Below, piece by piece: positions 50,445 through 62,700 of a stretch of DNA of 64,000 nucleotides. How positions within the stretch are numbered: the stretch's first letter is position 1; the number at the start of each line of letters is the position of its first letter. The stretch comes from Nakazawaea peltata. Taxonomy: Eukaryota > Ascomycota > Pichiomycetes > Alaninales > Pachysolenaceae. The stretch is from assembly GCA_001599355.1 (NCBI GenBank), contig BCGQ01000011.1, positions 123,662-187,661 of the forward strand, given 5' to 3'. The translations under genes and the position numbers were made by a program. The notes beneath the pieces are model-generated. The model was not told the DNA's origin and did not search any database. It worked only from the letters and a program-made list of their open reading frames with translations.

Positions 50445-52067
50445 ATGAGTGCGATATTGTCGGCGGATGATTTGAACGACTTTATTAGTCCGGGAGTAGC
50501 ATGTATTAAGCCTTTAGAGATCAAGCAGGAAGTGCCCAAACAAAATGAAGGTGATGGCGGTATGGAAATTGAGATAGACTACGATGGGATGGAAGTCTCG
50601 GTATCGAAGGAGGATGAAAAGAGTGGAGAAGAAGTAGCGCGTCCTCTTGACCAGGCTCAAATCTCCTTGAGTGACTGTTTACTGTGTTCTGGGTGTATTA
50701 CGTCAGCAGAAGAAGTGCTTGTTCTGCAACATTCTCATAAAGAGCTTGTGAAGGCGTTGGAATCTTACAAAAATAACAAGAAATTTGTGGCCAGTATCAG
50801 TCATCAAAGTAGAGCCTCATTGGCCGTTGCATATGGTCTTAGTATTGAACAAACTGATAAATTTCTTATCGATTTATTTGTGAACAAATTAGGATTCAGT
50901 CATATTGTAGGAATGGGATTAGGAAGAAAGTTATCATTACAGTACAGCGCTATGGATATGATTAAGAGGAAAGAATCCGGAGCTGAATCTTCACCTGTTC
51001 TTTCAAGTGCATGTCCTGGTTTCATTCTTTATCTGGAGAAGACTCATCCTGAACTTATCTCCAGGATTAGTAATATCAAATCACCTCAACAAATCACTGG
51101 TATTATTCTTAAGAAGCTTGTTGCTATGCAATGGGGAGTTACTGAGGGTGATGTATACCATTTGTCTGTGATGCCATGTTTTGATAAGAAGCTTGAACTG
51201 GCCAGACCCGAAAAGAATTTCGAGACCGATGAGTTGATCCAAGAAGATTTCAAAGATGTGGATTGTGTCATTACTCTGAAAGAGTTGGTGCAAATGTTGA
51301 TGGAGTATGAGCTGGAACTGAACTTGTTCAACATCCAGGATATGATTGCTGAAGTTAAGAAAGACTCCTCGAATATCAGCGAAGTTTATACACGTTTTGC
51401 TCCTGAACATTGGCCATTCAAAGTGGAAAGTTGGCTCGGAGATGAAGGCTCGGCTTCTGGTGGATACGGATATCAATATCTTATGAACTACAAGGATTAT
51501 TTATCATTGAATAATGCTGATCAGACGTTCAGTATTGTTGCTGTAAATGGAAGAAATACTGATATTATGGAGTATCGTTTGATTAATGAAAGTACTGGAG
51601 AGAAAGTCGCATCTACAGCGGTTGTCAATGGATTTAGAAACATTCAGAATATCGTTCGTAAATTAAAGAATGGTGATTCAACCGGATTGAAAAAGACTAA
51701 GAATTTAGTTGTACGGAGAAGACAAAGACAAGGAGCTGAGTCCGGGAAAGTGACACCAGCTGGTAACGTTGCTGATCTGTCGACTTGTGATTACGTTGAA
51801 GTGATGGCTTGTCCAAATGGTTGCATTAACGGTGGTGGTCAGATTGCTGCTCCAGAAGATATTGGTGTCAAGCTGTGGGTTGCTAAGGTAGAAGATTCTT
51901 ATCGTAGTATTCCGATCAGTAGTATCGGTGATATGAATCAGTGGTTAACTGATTTCTGTAGGGAGTTCGAGTTGAACAGTAACAGAATATTGAAGGTGAG
52001 ATACAATGAGAGAGAGAAGATTAATAGTCTGGTTCCTGCAGCTTTAGCTATTGGAGATAAATGGTGA
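50445..52067 (+). CDS. NAR1: Cytosolic iron-sulfur protein assembly factor Nar1
   Basis: Hydrogenase-like scaffold of the cytosolic Fe-S assembly machinery that connects early and targeting steps. 540 residues from the ATG at 50445 (MSAILSADDLNDFISPGVACIKP); the frame is open upstream only via GTG. N-terminal cluster Cys lie at C20 and in DCL-[CTG]-CSGC, followed by CPGFILY, VMPCFDKK, RNTDIMEYRL and ACPNGCINGGGQ, the hydrogenase-type cluster ligands. CTG codons at 50682-50684 (DCLxCSGC) and 51198-51200 (KKLExxRPE) fall on family Ala. The C-terminal W is the conserved targeting residue of CIA clients. Confidence 0.95.
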   Translation: MSAILSADDLNDFISPGVACIKPLEIKQEVPKQNEGDGGMEIEIDYDGMEVSVSKEDEKSGEEVARPLDQAQISLSDCLLCSGCITSAEEVLVLQHSHKELVKALESYKNNKKFVASISHQSRASLAVAYGLSIEQTDKFLIDLFVNKLGFSHIVGMGLGRKLSLQYSAMDMIKRKESGAESSPVLSSACPGFILYLEKTHPELISRISNIKSPQQITGIILKKLVAMQWGVTEGDVYHLSVMPCFDKKLELARPEKNFETDELIQEDFKDVDCVITLKELVQMLMEYELELNLFNIQDMIAEVKKDSSNISEVYTRFAPEHWPFKVESWLGDEGSASGGYGYQYLMNYKDYLSLNNADQTFSIVAVNGRNTDIMEYRLINESTGEKVASTAVVNGFRNIQNIVRKLKNGDSTGLKKTKNLVVRRRQRQGAESGKVTPAGNVADLSTCDYVEVMACPNGCINGGGQIAAPEDIGVKLWVAKVEDSYRSIPISSIGDMNQWLTDFCREFELNSNRILKVRYNEREKINSLVPAALAIGDKW

Positions 52068-53442
52068 GATGTGGTGTCATATACAGTCATAGCAGGGCTT
52101 TCGTGCCCTAATTTAATATATTTATATTGCATTCCAGATTATACTCTGGTTAGATAGAGAGACAGTGTAGGTTTGAAATGTCAAATGGAGAAACTTAGCC
52201 TATTTATGACCCGATTTAGCAATTTTGGCGCTTATTCACACGACTCCTGGCTTCCGTTTGATTCGTTTTGTTTGCTCTGTCCGGTTAGCGGAGGGTTGGG
52301 AAAGGGCAAATTGTCAACGAAAAAGTTTTTCCGATACAGAAATATGGAAAAGATAAAGAAGTGGATATGGAACGTTGGTGGGGGTGAAAAAAGAGGAATT
52401 GTACGGGTAGGTACGACAGGATGAGAATAGGTAAGAATCGAAGATTGATATGTGGAATTAACTTGAAATAGAAATTGTCTTTTTCATGAGAGATATTCGC
52501 TAAGGATCAAGGGTAAAGATTAAGCAAGGGCAGTTTTTTTTTCTTAGTCATTGCAGCACTAGCCTCATTGGACGGCCCCCGGGTTGATTAGTACGAGGAT
52601 CGGATTTGTTCAATTACCTAATTGTGGCTGTTGAGTTCCCTGATTTCCCGCTCGTTATATTTCTCAGCCAAAAATGGAGCGGGCTAATCTCGGTTAGCGC
52701 TGATGCAATAGGCGTGACATTCTTGAGACCTCTGTTATCCGGACATTTTAGACAAGAAAATGTGGCTAATTTTTTTGTTTGCCTCTCAATGTTGTCGGAG
52801 TTCGATGGAAAGGGGCACGAATATCGGAGCGAAATCGGTGCTTATGAATTTGTCATAGAGCAAAGACAAAAAACTAGATAAAACGAGGTTGTTCAAGCAA
52901 AGGTGGGAAAGATACGAGATTATAAACCTAGGGTTGACTATACACTTAAAGAGATATCTCGAACTCGAACTCTAGTACAATCTCCTTATCTCTGAATTTC
53001 GATGTAGACGTAGATCAATGACATGAACTTGTTTGGCTCTTAATCCTAAATCTTAGTAATATCAAACTCTTATCGAGACCCCCCTTACCTTAGTAATATT
53101 CCATCCACGTTAAGTATAGTTTGTGGCTGATTGCACGTGATATTAGCCCAAAACTCTACTCCTTAGCCCCCCAAAAATGACAAACTTTTTTTTTTGCCTC
53201 AGCGGGGACACAACCTCCCGACTATGGGGGGTTTTCCTCTTCCACTTAACACAGGTCCCAGCGCACTTTCATGCCCTTTCCCTTCCCTTCATTTGTAATT
53301 TTATCGGGGTTCTCCCATTTTTTTGCAGCGAGCGAAAAAATCTCAAGCACTACAAAAAGCATCGAGTTCCTTCTCCATCTTATTATTAATCAAGCAGTTT
53401 AAGAGGCGATTTGATCAATTGAATAGTAAATTAAGTACAACG
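52068..53442. other. Intergenic region: NAR1 3' flank and ZWF1 promoter
   Basis: 1.37 kb with no supported gene. A frame of about 90 codons starting at a TTG near 52606 has no recognisable product. C-rich/T-rich tracts occur at 53080-53300. Confidence 0.5.
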
Positions 53443-54969
53443 ATGTCCCCTGTCGCATTCAAAGAAAACACCGTCGTAGTGGTCTTCGGAGCCTCTGGTG
53501 ATTTGGCCAAGAAGAAGACCTTCCCTGCTTTGTTCGGTTTGTTCCGTGAGGGTTATCTTAGTGAGACCACCAAGATCATTGGTTATGCTCGTTCGAAGTT
53601 GACCAATGATGAGTTCTACGACCGTATTCGTGGATACTTGAAGGCTCCAACTGATGAGGCTGCCGCTAAGGTTGATCAATTCTTGAAGATGTGCTCTTAT
53701 TCTTATGCTCCATATGACACCCCAGAAGGTTACGAACTGTTGAATGCTGAGATGGAAGAATTCGAGAAGGAAAAGAAGGTAGACGAACCACGTAGATTGT
53801 TCTACTTGGCCTTACCTCCATCTGTCTTCACTGTCGTTGCTGGAAACTTGAAGAAACACTGTCATCCAAACCCTAATGGAGATGAAGGTAAAGGTATTGC
53901 TCGTATTATCATTGAGAAACCATTTGGTCATGATCTTGAATCTTCTCGTCTGTTATCTCGTGACTTGGCTCCTCTTTGGAAGGAGGAAGAACTTTACAGA
54001 ATTGACCACTACCTTGGTAAGGAGATGGTCAAGAACTTGATGGTTTTGAGATTCGGTAACCAAATCTTGAACCTGTCTTGGAGTAGAGATCATATTAAAT
54101 CCATTCAAGTATCATTCAAGGAACCTTTTGGTACTGAAGGTCGTGGTGGTTACTTCGACTCGATTGGTATTATCCGTGATGTCATGCAAAACCATCTTTT
54201 ACAAGTTTTGACCATCTTGGCTATGGAGAGACCTGTCAGTTTCGATCCAGAACTGGTACGTGATGAAAAGGTCAAGGTTTTGAAGCTGATCAAGAAGATT
54301 GATCATGATGATGTTTTGCTTGGTCAATATACTAAATCTGAGGATGGTTCTAAACCTCTGTACGTCGATGATGATACCGTTCCAGCCGACTCTAAGTGTG
54401 TCACATTTGCTCTGCTTACTATTAATATTGAGAATGAACGTTGGGATGGTGTTCCAATTATTATGAGAGCCGGTAAACTGTTAAACGAAGGTAAGGTTGA
54501 AATTCGTATCCAATACAAGGATGTTGCTTCTGGTATTTTCAACGAAATCACTCGTAACGAGTTGGTTATCCGTATCCAACCAAATGAGCTGATCTACATG
54601 AAGGTTAATTCCAAGTTGCCTGGTGTCTCTACCGACACCATCTTGACCGAGTTGGACTTGAGTTACAAGACCCGTTACAAGGACTTCTACATTCCAGAGC
54701 TGTACGAATCTTTGATTCGTGATGCTTTGCTGGGTAACCACGCTAACTTTGTTCGTGACGATGAATTGGATGTTTCTTGGAAGTTATTCACTCCATTATT
54801 GAACTATTTAGAAGGTGAAAACCTGCCTGTTCCAAAGCCTTATGCTTATGGATCCCGTGGTCCAGAGGGTTTGGTCGAGTACTTGGAGAAGCACGGTTAT
54901 GTATTCCGTAAGGATGGTGTTTACTCATGGCCTATCACCTCTCCTAACAGGGATGCATCTAAGATGTAA
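53443..54969 (+). CDS. ZWF1: Glucose-6-phosphate 1-dehydrogenase
   Basis: First enzyme of the oxidative pentose phosphate pathway and a main source of NADPH. 508 residues from the ATG at 53443 (yeast Zwf1 has 505). NADP-binding GASGDLAKKKTFPALFGL is near the N-terminus, the active site is RIDHYLGKE, and FGTEGRGGYFDSIGIIRDVMQNHLLQ and YGSRGPEGL follow. At least 13 CTG codons are present. At 54253 (DPE-x-VRD), 54358 (SKP-x-YVDDD), 54478 (AGK-x-LNE) and 54700 (PE-x-YES) the S. cerevisiae enzyme has Ser or Ala, never Leu. The NADPH would serve sterol and sphingolipid synthesis by other genes here. Confidence 0.97.
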   Translation: MSPVAFKENTVVVVFGASGDLAKKKTFPALFGLFREGYLSETTKIIGYARSKLTNDEFYDRIRGYLKAPTDEAAAKVDQFLKMCSYSYAPYDTPEGYELLNAEMEEFEKEKKVDEPRRLFYLALPPSVFTVVAGNLKKHCHPNPNGDEGKGIARIIIEKPFGHDLESSRLLSRDLAPLWKEEELYRIDHYLGKEMVKNLMVLRFGNQILNLSWSRDHIKSIQVSFKEPFGTEGRGGYFDSIGIIRDVMQNHLLQVLTILAMERPVSFDPELVRDEKVKVLKLIKKIDHDDVLLGQYTKSEDGSKPLYVDDDTVPADSKCVTFALLTINIENERWDGVPIIMRAGKLLNEGKVEIRIQYKDVASGIFNEITRNELVIRIQPNELIYMKVNSKLPGVSTDTILTELDLSYKTRYKDFYIPELYESLIRDALLGNHANFVRDDELDVSWKLFTPLLNYLEGENLPVPKPYAYGSRGPEGLVEYLEKHGYVFRKDGVYSWPITSPNRDASKM

Positions 54970-56046
54970 AGTTTTTAAGACGCTATGAGATAAAAAATAT
55001 AATGTTATTGAAGAAATATGTAGTCAGAGTCTAGACTCTTGTAGGACTAGTCCGGAAGTAGAGACACATTTGAGATTTAATATGGGCAACATAAATAAGT
55101 GTTGAAGTGATCCAGGTGGAACAAGTCCGGATGGGACTAAAATGGCTGAGTCAAATTGTCTTAATTAGGTTAAATTTCAAGGGTCAGGTTCAAGGATTTT
55201 GGACGAGTTCAGTGATGACAAATTGGGTCCAGACGGGGTCCAAACTGGAATTGGAATTTATGAGAAATCGGATTTAATTCAGGTTCTATTTGGATTCGGG
55301 GTTTTTGTCAAATTAGGAAAGAATCAGATTTTGGAGGGGTGTTTAATTCGCCGACATATGAGCCGACTTCAGGATTGGTTGAGCTTATTACAAATTGAGA
55401 TCCCATTAGAGGCCGGGTTTGAGTAAATTGGTTTAATCTATATACAAAATTCATGGAATGGAGTTGGTACTGAAATCAGCATTCTCCAAATGGTATGCCA
55501 AATGTTCAGTATTTGGTAAATCAGAACTTTAAATGGTGATCCCCCGCAAGCATATCTACTTACTCTGCTCTTAACTAAGAATCATGTAAGTACACGCTTT
55601 ATGGAACGTAATTCCAAAACGGGGAATTCCCATTTGAAGTTCTGAGTTATTGCTTCGAAAACAAGGTGGATCCGGGTAACCAGAACGAGTCTCGGTATCC
55701 CGGAAGTTCCGTCATTGTTCATGACAAAATAACCCCCTTGTTTTACGAAAGCATTTTACAAGGGGATCTCCATCTTTCGATAGTTAGCCCCCCAAAAAGA
55801 TTGGTGATAAATTACAATCAGAAGTAAAACAATCCGGCTCTCAATGGGGCAAATGGTTTAGTATTTACCATTGTGAACTGGACAATTCTTCCCCAGATCA
55901 TATAAAAACCAATCTTGTATATGAAAGATCTAAATAACAATAATCTCTTACTGCAAATAGATAATTCAGCTAAAATTGTTAGTAATAATCCAGCAGCAGT
56001 TTAAACTATTTTAAACTAACCACTTAACAGTATATGATCTTTTTGC

Positions 56047-56220
56047 ATGTGTCACTATAAAGCCCACCCATACAAACATCATATCAATTTCCTATTATCT
56101 TAGTATAGTTCCTGGGTAGTATACGTCTCACTAAAAAGCCCAGCCGCAAACACCAAAGAAACTTTGATTTACTGTTTACCCTATCCCAATAGATATGTGT
56201 CCCTATAAAGTCCACCCATA
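56047..56220. repeat. 26-bp direct repeat pair
   Basis: ATGTGTC(A/C)CTATAAAG then (C/T)CCACCCATA occurs at 56047-56072 and 56195-56220 with two mismatches and a period of 148 bp. A degraded partial copy lies near 56125-56145. Each ends in CCACCCATA, which resembles the Rap1 core CACCCATAC. Confidence 0.7.
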
Positions 56221-57723
56221 TCATTGGAAATTGTTAGTAATATACTGAATGACCTCTTCTTTTACCTTGATATATTCAAGCATTGGCTAATCAAAATCAA
56301 TCTTAACCTTTACCGCAGTTGATAGTCTTTCCAAGTTATCCCACCCTCAAAGAAAGTGAATTCAAAATTAGCTCCCTCTTAGTATGCATCACAATGCAAT
56401 AGGGATAAGTGACCTCCATCAAAGGTGCCAAGCTCTGATAAGAAAGAGAAATTACTATAGAGATGTGGACTACCAGACCATTCTCATAGTTTCTTCCTCT
56501 CACAAATCCCTACAGCTTGAGTAGCACCTAAAATAGAGTTAATATTGAAAGCACTTAACCTCAATTGATAGTAATAATATGGAAACACTTCCAACGAACG
56601 ATAAATAATTAAAGATATCATTCATCTTACCAATGCTTTATGTATTTCAAGTTCATAGAACAAGTCATTAGTAAAAAAAAAGGTAAAATATTTTTGAAAA
56701 AAAAGCTACTTTCCATCCCCTTTTATATTTTTCCAAGATAAGCTTGAATCCTTGTCAAAATTAATCAAATTTGACCAAATTTGGTTAAATTTTAATTTGA
56801 AAATGTGGAAATTGAATTTGTTCCGTTTTTCAAATTCCTTCCGGATGATGCCAGGTCATGCCTTCTCAAAACTTATCCTTATCGGGTTTACTATGAGGTT
56901 TCATCAACTGAACACCAAGTTTGACCTTAATTATGGAGAAGTCTTTGCTATGAGATGGTGGGTTCAGGAGTGTTTTTTGCCCAAAAATGGTCTTTGTTAG
57001 AGCCATTTCATTTTTTAACCTAAAAGGTGTTAATTATGAGAAAATCTCGATTTGTTAGTATTTCAAATTCTTAACTGTGAAAATGCCTTCTCCTCTTAAC
57101 TATGGGAACTGCATTACGTGTTCAGACCATCAATTTTTAACTTAATTAGGATGTGTATCACTTTAAAACGGAACCTTCTACGTCAAGACACCAAAACATC
57201 CAAATTTCAAGTATAGACATCCTTGTCCTCGACATGTCGAGGACACAGTCTTGAAATTCTTTCGGAGCGATCAATTTATCCCCAATACGGATGATGAAGA
57301 TGAAAATTAATTAGCATTTCATCCTTTTTTTACTTATTTAGGATTTCGGAATGCTCTGGCTCAATCTCTTCTGGGCCAATTTCTTTTACTATGAGGCTCC
57401 GTTTCTTTTAATCAGCTTGAGACAGCTATAAACAGTAAAAAAATGCCTCATATAACCCAATTAGGGCAAAAAAAGATACCAATTATATGGGCTACTCTAT
57501 CATATGCCAAACAAAAATTATTCTCATTCACTTTGCAATCCACTCCATTTCGTTGTGAACCCTTGTAAAATCATTCTGAAAGCGCATTTCAGAACCTTTT
57601 TTTACCCCTTAACTATGCATCGAGAAGAGCTTTTAATGAGCAATCTCCTATGATGAAATTAACTTGCTTCATCTCAAACAAGTCTCTGAAATGTGCTCAA
57701 GACACGTCCTACACAGGTTCTAA

Positions 57724-57751
57724 ACAGGTCTATAACAGGTTCTAGACCTGT
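57724..57751. repeat. Inverted repeat ACAGGTCTA/TAGACCTGT
   Basis: Perfect 9-bp arms (57724-57732 and 57743-57751) around a 10-base loop that itself contains ACAGGTT. A further ACACAGGTTCTA copy lies at 57711-57722. Confidence 0.7.
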
Positions 57752-59229
57752 GTTCGTGTTTTGTTCCGTCTCACCGGCTCCTTCTTCCAAAAAGGGGATA
57801 AAAACTGGACACCTAATTTTGTGGAATTTGCACGACCTTTCTTGTTTAGGAAAAAAATCAAACCACGAAGAATTGCCCTACATTTCCCAAAGTGGTAAAT
57901 AATTTCTAGGACCAGCATATAAATAGGGTCTCTCCACCTTTTCCCAATCTTTTCTACGTCATTAAATTACAAACTGCATAGGAATTTTATTTTCCTTCTT
58001 TTTGATTTACTCCTGCTAATGCTAGAATGGAAACAACGGTAAGAAAAGGTGTTCTCATCTTCGATTATGTTGTTAGTTTAACTGTTGCACTTCTGCTTGG
58101 GCCTCCTGCAGATCCTTCTATAATACCCTTATTAGCTGAGAGCTCTGTCCTGTGTTTCTCAAAACCTAAAACCCGTTGGGCTTGTAAAAGATACTTCAGG
58201 TCCGACCAAGGTCTAGACCAGCCTTCTTGTAATGAGCAATGAAGACCCTGCACTCCATATCGGTGACGACTATACGGATATTACCTGTCATTTATTTATA
58301 GAAAAAATCCATGTCAGACAACAAGATTTTGGTCTCCTCCTCTGTTTTCCTAATAACTTCTTTTTTTAGGATCATAAACCAAGTAAAATTCTTTTACTGT
58401 AAGGCTGAAATCACTTGATTAGGGTCATTTATAAGCACAGAGTTTATAATATCAATTTCAAATCTAATCATGGTCTCATATAATTCGTGACATAAAAACA
58501 TTTCTAAAGTATCAGAATTGCCCAATAATTCACGTGGTTAAGAGCTCTGTGTTCCTTTCAAATTTTGATCACCTAAAGATTTGTGTTTTTTTTTTGCATT
58601 TGCCGGAATCGTTTCGATCACCCATAAATTCAACTAAACTCACGTCCCTTCAAACATTCAGGGTTTTCAAGGGATTTTCAAACGCAATCCAAACCGATTC
58701 CCTGCGTACCAAAGGAGTCATTAAATGAATCCGAGGGCTGTTATTTTGAGATTTATGCGATGTTCTCCGCTATGAAGTTTTCGGAATGAATCAATCGATA
58801 CACCCCAGTCCCAATATTAGTCGGAGATATCTGGCGAACTGTGTGATTATACTTTGCTTTCTGTTCTAATGTGGCTCTGAGGATACAAGGAAATAAAAAA
58901 ATGCCAACTATATTTCAATGACGCTGAAAGACACCTACAGTGTCTTCTTATGATGTAACTGGATCGTTTATGTTAACAAGGAGAAAGGATAGTACGTAAA
59001 GACCTGTAGCGCCTTAATTGAAACCCCTCTTTTGTTTCAGTTAATTTTACGAGCCTTGTCATATTTCTTTTCTAAGCCGTGCCCTTCCCTCGTTTATTCT
59101 ATAATGGGTCCTCTTTTTTCCGGAGCTAGCTGGTGCCTTAAACAGGTACAAGAATTATTTTTGACCAAATTCAAACGAAGCTTTCGTTTCTTTTTTTGAA
59201 TTTCTTTTTCTGCTTCCGGTGTAGCAGCT

Positions 59230-59279
59230 CAAAGGGGTAAAAAAGCCATATTATGTTATGATTCCCAAAGGGGTAAAAA
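59230..59279. promoter_or_regulatory. Repeated CAAAGGGGTAAAAA element upstream of the adhesin
   Basis: Exact 14-bp copies at 59230-59243 and 59266-59279, about 440-490 bp upstream of the adhesin ATG. The AGGGG core matches the stress response element read by Msn2/4-type factors. Function is inferred. Confidence 0.45.
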
Positions 59280-59716
59280 TAAATTGAGCCAGCAATTAAT
59301 ATATATGAAGGGAATATTCGCCGCGTCTCATTTATGACTTTCTCAGTGCTAGGCGATTCATGACATTGAAGAAAACAAGAAATAAAGTCTCGTATTATAT
59401 TACTTGGTCAACAGACTTCTCCCTGTGTATAAAAAATAATATACAGCTCCAAAGAAAGTGAGAATGTGTCTTTCTTGATTTACTTCAGATGCAACACGAG
59501 CATCAAAATGATTTTAAAGAAAGACTTCAAGAGATCTATGATAGCCATTCATGCGCAGTTGTTCGATGCCTGAGATTAATTGTTGGCATTACACTTCCCA
59601 AACCTGGTCCACTGTGGGATGGGTGCAAGATATAAATATCACGCCTAATTCCCTCTTTTGAAAACCTTCTTGCCTGAAACTTAACATCGCTAAAGCAAGA
59701 GATTAGCTGGATAGGT

Positions 59717-62700
59717 ATGATCGGTCGTTCTGTGTTTGGCCTTTTGGCATCAATGGCTTTGTATGCCAATATCATCGTGGCAGTTGATAATAATACATTT
59801 ACTTTAGATCATTATGCTTGTGTGATTAACGCTACACCCCTTTATTATGGTTTTAACGTTCAAATGTACAACTACACTTACAATGATAGTGTCAGTTATG
59901 AAGATGTAAATTTCATGGCACATGGCTACCTTGACAATCTGAAAGGAGGATCGGCAACCGGAGTCACCAATATTACAGTTGACCTTCAATCAAAGGAGGA
60001 GAAGTCTAAGGAGAATCCTGAACTCAAGGAAACAATTCTTACGATCCCTGATGTTACAGAAAAACATTATGTCGCTGAACTTAAAGGTTATTTCCATGCG
60101 ACCTCCACAGGATATTACCAGTATAGATTCCTGAAAATTGATGATTCGGTCATGATGTTCCTCGGTGATCAAGCATTTGATTGTTGTACATTCTCAACTG
60201 ACAACTACAACGAGTCTACACCTAACTACTTTTTCTTCGGCTATACTGTCAAATTCACAGATAATGGTTATGGTAACACAAACTCTTTATACGCTTCTAT
60301 ATATATGGAAGAAGGCTATTATTTCCCTATGAGAATTGTCTTTGCCAATAGAGTGAACGGCTCATCAATGGTGTTCGACGCCTATGACCCAGCTGGAAAT
60401 TTAATCGACTGGGCGGAATCTGTTATGGTCTTCGAGACTACAGATGACGAAACAATATGCTCAGATGTGGTCTTACCTCTCCGCACTACTACAGTTACAG
60501 AGCCTTGGACTGGTATAGGCACTTCGACAACTACGTATACCACAACATACACATCTGGAAGCTCTGTAGGTGAGGTGGTGAGTGTTATTATTGAGACTCC
60601 AACTCACACTCCACAGACCACCACCACTACTACTGGATGGACAGGAAGTGATACTACTACCAGTACTACCACTGGTACAAACGGTGATGTTACTGAATAC
60701 GTCGAGACACCAACTCATACTCCACAGACTACTACCACCACCACTGGATGGACAGGTTCTGACACTACTACCAGTACTACCACTGGTTCTCATGGTGATG
60801 TCACAGAGTTTGTTGAGACACCAACTGAAAACTCGAGCCACACTCCTCAGACTACCACCACTACTACTGGATGGACAGGAAGTGATACTACTGCCAGTAC
60901 TACCACTGGTTCTAATGGTGATGTCACTGAGTATGTTGAAACTCCAACCCATACTCCAATTACCACAACCACGACAGAGCCTTGGACAGTTGGACAGGCA
61001 CATACACTTCATACTCTACCACTACTGCTTCTAACGGTGATGTTACTGTTATTGTTGATAGCCCAGCCTCTACTCCATTCACTCTTACTAGGACCACTCC
61101 ATGGACCGGAACCTTCACATCTACCACTACAACTACAGATTCACTGGGTGATGTTACAGTTATCGTTGAGACTCCAACTGACACTCCTCATACTACCACC
61201 ACTACTACTGGATGGACAGGTTCTGACACCACTACCAGCACTACCACTGGTTCCAACGGTGATGTCACAGAGTTTGTTGAGACACCAACTGAAAGCTCGA
61301 GCCACTCTCCACAAACCACAACAACTACTACTGGATGGACAGGTTCTGACACTACTACCAGTACTACCACTGGTTCTAATGGTGATGTCACTGAGTATGT
61401 TGAAACCCCAACACACACTCCATCTACTGTTACTACTACTAGTGGATGGACTGGATCTAGTACTATTACTAGCACTACTACCGGCACAAACGGTGATGTC
61501 ACTGAGTATGTTGAAACTCCAACACACAAACCTTCAACTGTCACAACCACCAGTGGCTGGACTGGAAGCAGCACCATAACCAGTACTACAACAGGAACAA
61601 ACGGTGATGTTACCGAGTTCGTCGAGACCCCAACCCACACGCCATCTACTGTTACTACTACAAGTGGCTGGACTGGAACTGACACCACTACCAGCACCAC
61701 CACTGGTTCTAATGGTGATGTCACTGAGTATGTTGAAACTCCAACCCACACGCCATCTACTGTTACTACTACTACTGGATGGACAGGTTCTGACACCACT
61801 ACTAGCACTACTACCGGTACAAACGGTGATGTCACTGAGTATGTTGAGACTCCAACTCACACTCCAATCACGACAACCACCACTGAACCTTGGACAGGTT
61901 CCACCACCATGTACTCTACTACCACTGGCTCTAATGGAGATGTCACAGTTATCGTTGATACTCCAGCTTCTACTCCATTCACTCTCACCAGAACTACCCC
62001 TTGGACTGGAACCTTCACATCTACCACTACAACTACTGATGAGCGTGGTGATGTCACAGTTATTGTCGAGACTCCCAAGAAACCCACTGTCACAACTACT
62101 AGTGGATGGACTGGAACTGTTACTTCTACCAGTACCGTAACAGGACCAGACGGTGATGTAACCGAAATCATTGAGACTCCAACTCATACTCCTTCTACAG
62201 TCACTACCACCAGTGGATGGACTGGATCTGTCACTTCTACAAGCACAGTCACCGGTCCAAACGGTGATGTCACTGAGATTATTGAGACGCCTGCTCATAC
62301 TCCTTCTACAGTCACTACTACTAGTGGATGGACCGGAACAAACACTGTCACCAGTTACGCCACTGGACCTAATGGTGATGTTACTGAGATCATTGAGACT
62401 CCAACTCACACTCCAGCCACAACAACTATCACTACTCCTTGGGATAAGTCGTATACCACCACTTCCTCCTCTACAGAGCCAGATGGCGATGTCGATGTTT
62501 ACATTAAGACTCCAGTCTCTAAAGGACAGACCATTAGTGTCACCACTCCTTGGGACAAGCCATATACTTCTACTTCGTATGTCACTAACCCAGATAACGG
62601 AGTGGTTACAGCAATTATCGAGACTCCTATTAAGACTCAGACAATCACTGAGTTGTGGACTGGAGATTACACCAAGACCTCCACTGCCACTAACCCAGAC

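Larger units (their letters stand above)
54970..59716. other. 4.7-kb subtelomeric gene-free region
   Basis: No frame with a recognisable product. It holds a near-identical 26-bp direct repeat (56047-56072 and 56195-56220), a hairpin (57724-57751), a Mcm1-like CCCAATTAGG (57456-57465), a repeated CAAAGGGGTAAAAA element (59230 and 59266) and a TATA box TATAAATA (59631-59638) for the adhesin. Confidence 0.6.

Noticed and set aside
52606-52881. 91-codon frame upstream of ZWF1
   Set aside because: TTG start, no motif, and it lies in the ZWF1 promoter region.
54253-54255. CUG-Ser code as the explanation for non-Leu CTG positions
   Set aside because: This ZWF1 site matches Ser in S. cerevisiae, but most diagnostic columns are Ala (PRE8 x4, SDH2, MDL1 D-loop, NAR1), so Ala explains the set better.
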